This document shows, piece by piece, positions 62,553 to 64,000 of a stretch of DNA of 64,000 nt. The DNA comes from Phocaeicola_A sp964444735 (lineage in GTDB: Bacteria; Bacteroidota; Bacteroidia; Bacteroidales; Bacteroidaceae). The notes under the pieces were generated by a model, which was given only the letters and a program-made list of their open reading frames with translations, ran no database searches and was not told where the DNA came from. Location of the stretch: assembly GCA_964444735.1 (NCBI GenBank), contig CAYUIJ010000002.1, forward strand, positions 24,221 through 88,220, given 5' to 3'. The position numbers and the translations under genes are program-made. How positions within the stretch are numbered: the stretch's first letter is position 1; every line of letters begins with the position of its first letter.

Positions 62553-63883
62553 GTTTTACAGCAGACAAACAGACCCTTGAAGACTTGAACCTACTGGGAA
62601 AATATAAAAGCAGTTCCATTTATCATATTTTTGACAAAACGTCCACACGCGGCGGCGGACTGATATTGGAGGAAATGTTCGGGAACCCGCTGACCGATGC
62701 CGGAGCCATCAACCAGCGCAGCTCCATTTTCCACTCGTTCATGGAAGTGCCATGTACTTTTCCGTTTGAACCCGGCTTAATTGAATCGGCGGAATACTAT
62801 ATGAGCACCCCGGCTTTTGCCAATCGGTGCGTCAATATCCTGCGCATGTTTCACTGCAAAGCCATGATGTACATTGCCGCCAACCGCATGTACGAGCTAT
62901 TGATGAAAGGCTTAGGCGACATTATCGAACTTTTCAACAATCTGCATGGCTTTTGCGCGGATTTACGGCACAGCCATCCTGCCTGCATTCCCGTTTGCGA
63001 TGAAGTGGAAAACCTTTTGAACAGTCCCTGCATGGTGTGGATAACCGAGAATCGTGGCAAAAAGCAATTTACTTTCAGACAATTGGAACGCTGCCATCAT
63101 CGACTGCGCGTCAAAGGTTACCGGCAAGTTGAGCGTCTGCTGCAAATCATTTACGAACTGGACGTGTACATCAGTGTGGCCCATGCAGCCAATGAACGGC
63201 ACTTCACCTGCGCCACGGCCTCGGATCCATCCGAAACGAACAACAAGATTGATCTGACCGATGTGTTTCACCCCTCGGTGCGCGGATCCAGAGCCAACAG
63301 CATTTGCATCGATCATCGCGGCAATGTGCTGTTTCTCACGGGTGCCAACATGGCCGGCAAGTCAACTTTCATGAAATCATTCGGCATTGCCGTATATCTG
63401 GCCCACATGGGATTTCCCGTGCCGGCCGGACGCATGGAATTTACCGTGTATGACGGACTATACACATCAATCAATGTATCGGACAATCTCAGTCTTGGCT
63501 ACAGTCATTTCTATGCGGAAGTACTCCGGGTAAAATCCATTGCCCAAGAAGTCGCTTCCGGCAAGAACTTAGCCGTTATTTTTGACGAGCTGTTTAAAGG
63601 CACCAATGTCAAGGATGCCTATGATGCTACCGTAGCCGTTGTCAAGGCCTTTGCCGGTTATCACAACTGCGCTTTTATCATTTCCACGCATATCATTGAA
63701 GCCGGGCAGACTTTGAAAGAAACATGCGACAACCTCCGTTATGCGTATTTTCCCACTGTGATGGATGGAAAGATTCCGCGTTATACCTACCGGCTGACCG
63801 AAGGCATCACGGCCGACCGCCATGGCATGATGATTATACGCAATGAAGGCATTATTGATATCATTAATGCAAGTGCCCACTGA
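62549..63883 (+). CDS. Short MutS-family ATPase, copy 2
   Basis: A 444-residue paralogue of the preceding gene; the N-terminal core DKQTLEDLNLLGKYKSSSIY aligns with copy 1, and the Walker A TGANMAGKST (264-273), FYAEVLRVKS and Walker B VIFDELFKGTNVKDAYDAT are all intact. It starts inside the stop of copy 1 (ATGA), so both are made together, as expected for the two halves of a MutS heterodimer. Like copy 1 it lacks a mismatch-recognition domain. Confidence 0.85.
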   Translation: MSFTADKQTLEDLNLLGKYKSSSIYHIFDKTSTRGGGLILEEMFGNPLTDAGAINQRSSIFHSFMEVPCTFPFEPGLIESAEYYMSTPAFANRCVNILRMFHCKAMMYIAANRMYELLMKGLGDIIELFNNLHGFCADLRHSHPACIPVCDEVENLLNSPCMVWITENRGKKQFTFRQLERCHHRLRVKGYRQVERLLQIIYELDVYISVAHAANERHFTCATASDPSETNNKIDLTDVFHPSVRGSRANSICIDHRGNVLFLTGANMAGKSTFMKSFGIAVYLAHMGFPVPAGRMEFTVYDGLYTSINVSDNLSLGYSHFYAEVLRVKSIAQEVASGKNLAVIFDELFKGTNVKDAYDATVAVVKAFAGYHNCAFIISTHIIEAGQTLKETCDNLRYAYFPTVMDGKIPRYTYRLTEGITADRHGMMIIRNEGIIDIINASAH

Positions 63884-63923
63884 GAAAAGCCTTTCTTATT
63901 CAGACTGCCAGATATATGCTCTT

Positions 63924-63944
63924 ACTCCCCTGATTTTCGGGAGT
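63924..63944 (+). terminator. Possible terminator after the MutS pair
   Basis: ACTCCC (63924-63929) pairs with GGGAGT (63939-63944), 40 bases beyond the stop; short, with no strong T-run, so only a weak candidate. Confidence 0.3.
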
Positions 63945-63975
63945 GCCAGTTTATGTCTTCTCAATATCTGACATT

Positions 63976-63993
63976 CAGATCCTGCAGGATCTG
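63976..63993. repeat. 18-bp perfect palindrome near the right edge
   Basis: CAGATCCTGCAGGATCTG reads the same on both strands. It could be an operator for a gene beyond the window; its neighbour is not visible. Confidence 0.45.
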
Positions 63994-64000
63994 ACGTATT

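Noticed and set aside
1..64000. CRISPR array
   Set aside because: No series of regularly spaced identical repeats was found anywhere in the window.

Overview
The window looks like a chromosomal segment from a member of the Bacteroidales (Bacteroidota). Three things support this. Many genes are preceded by the Bacteroidota -7 element TAnnTTTG. The ATP synthase genes run atpD-C-(small membrane gene)-B-E-F-H-A-G. A SusC/SusD pair with DUF4843-type and PKD-type lipoproteins is present. The genus cannot be fixed from the sequence alone.

Layout. 0-10.4 kb: an XRE regulator, ppdK (minus), an rlmD-like rRNA methyltransferase and a RluA-type pseudouridine synthase (plus), a Cof-type HAD phosphatase, a zinc-ribbon/FHA protein and an HU/SPOR membrane protein (minus), a relic of a type III restriction subunit, and a nitrilase-family amidase with an apparent signal peptide. 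10.7-18 kb: the complete F1Fo ATP synthase operon, closed by a strong terminator. 18-22.7 kb: an AT-rich accessory island with a type II restriction-modification pair whose genes converge and overlap, a small unknown gene, a broken DUF2971 gene and the tail of a plasmid-type relaxase. 22.7-32 kb (minus): a full glycine cleavage set (lpd, two-subunit P protein, H, T) with its own lipoate ligase, then an MBL hydrolase, rsmG and an RsiV-like lipoprotein. 32.4-40.1 kb (plus): a sugar cluster made of a beta-helix glycosidase-like protein, a GH31 alpha-xylosidase-like enzyme, a URO-D/corrinoid fusion methyltransferase and an SLC5-type symporter. 40.5-49.4 kb: a TPR protein and gyrA (minus), with clpC and htpG (plus). 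49.6-49.9 kb: two tandem tRNA-Arg(ACG) genes. 50-63.9 kb (plus): a SusC/SusD outer-membrane uptake locus with two more lipoproteins, followed by a Gld-type ABC exporter (ATPase plus a fused permease/auxiliary subunit) and two tandem short MutS-family ATPases.

The two most unusual assemblies are the following. (1) The locus at 50-63.9 kb couples nutrient uptake (SusCD) to a GldA/GldFG-like ABC system and a pair of MutS-core ATPases that lack mismatch-recognition domains. A diverged element of about 110 bp is duplicated upstream of both halves, and a C9 homopolymer lies inside susC. (2) The cluster at 32.4-40.1 kb joins glycoside hydrolases, a symporter and a fused methyltransferase/corrinoid protein. 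This suggests removal of methyl groups from methylated glycosides, with the C1 unit passed to the folate pool. All functional links are inferred from gene order and motifs; no database search was run.
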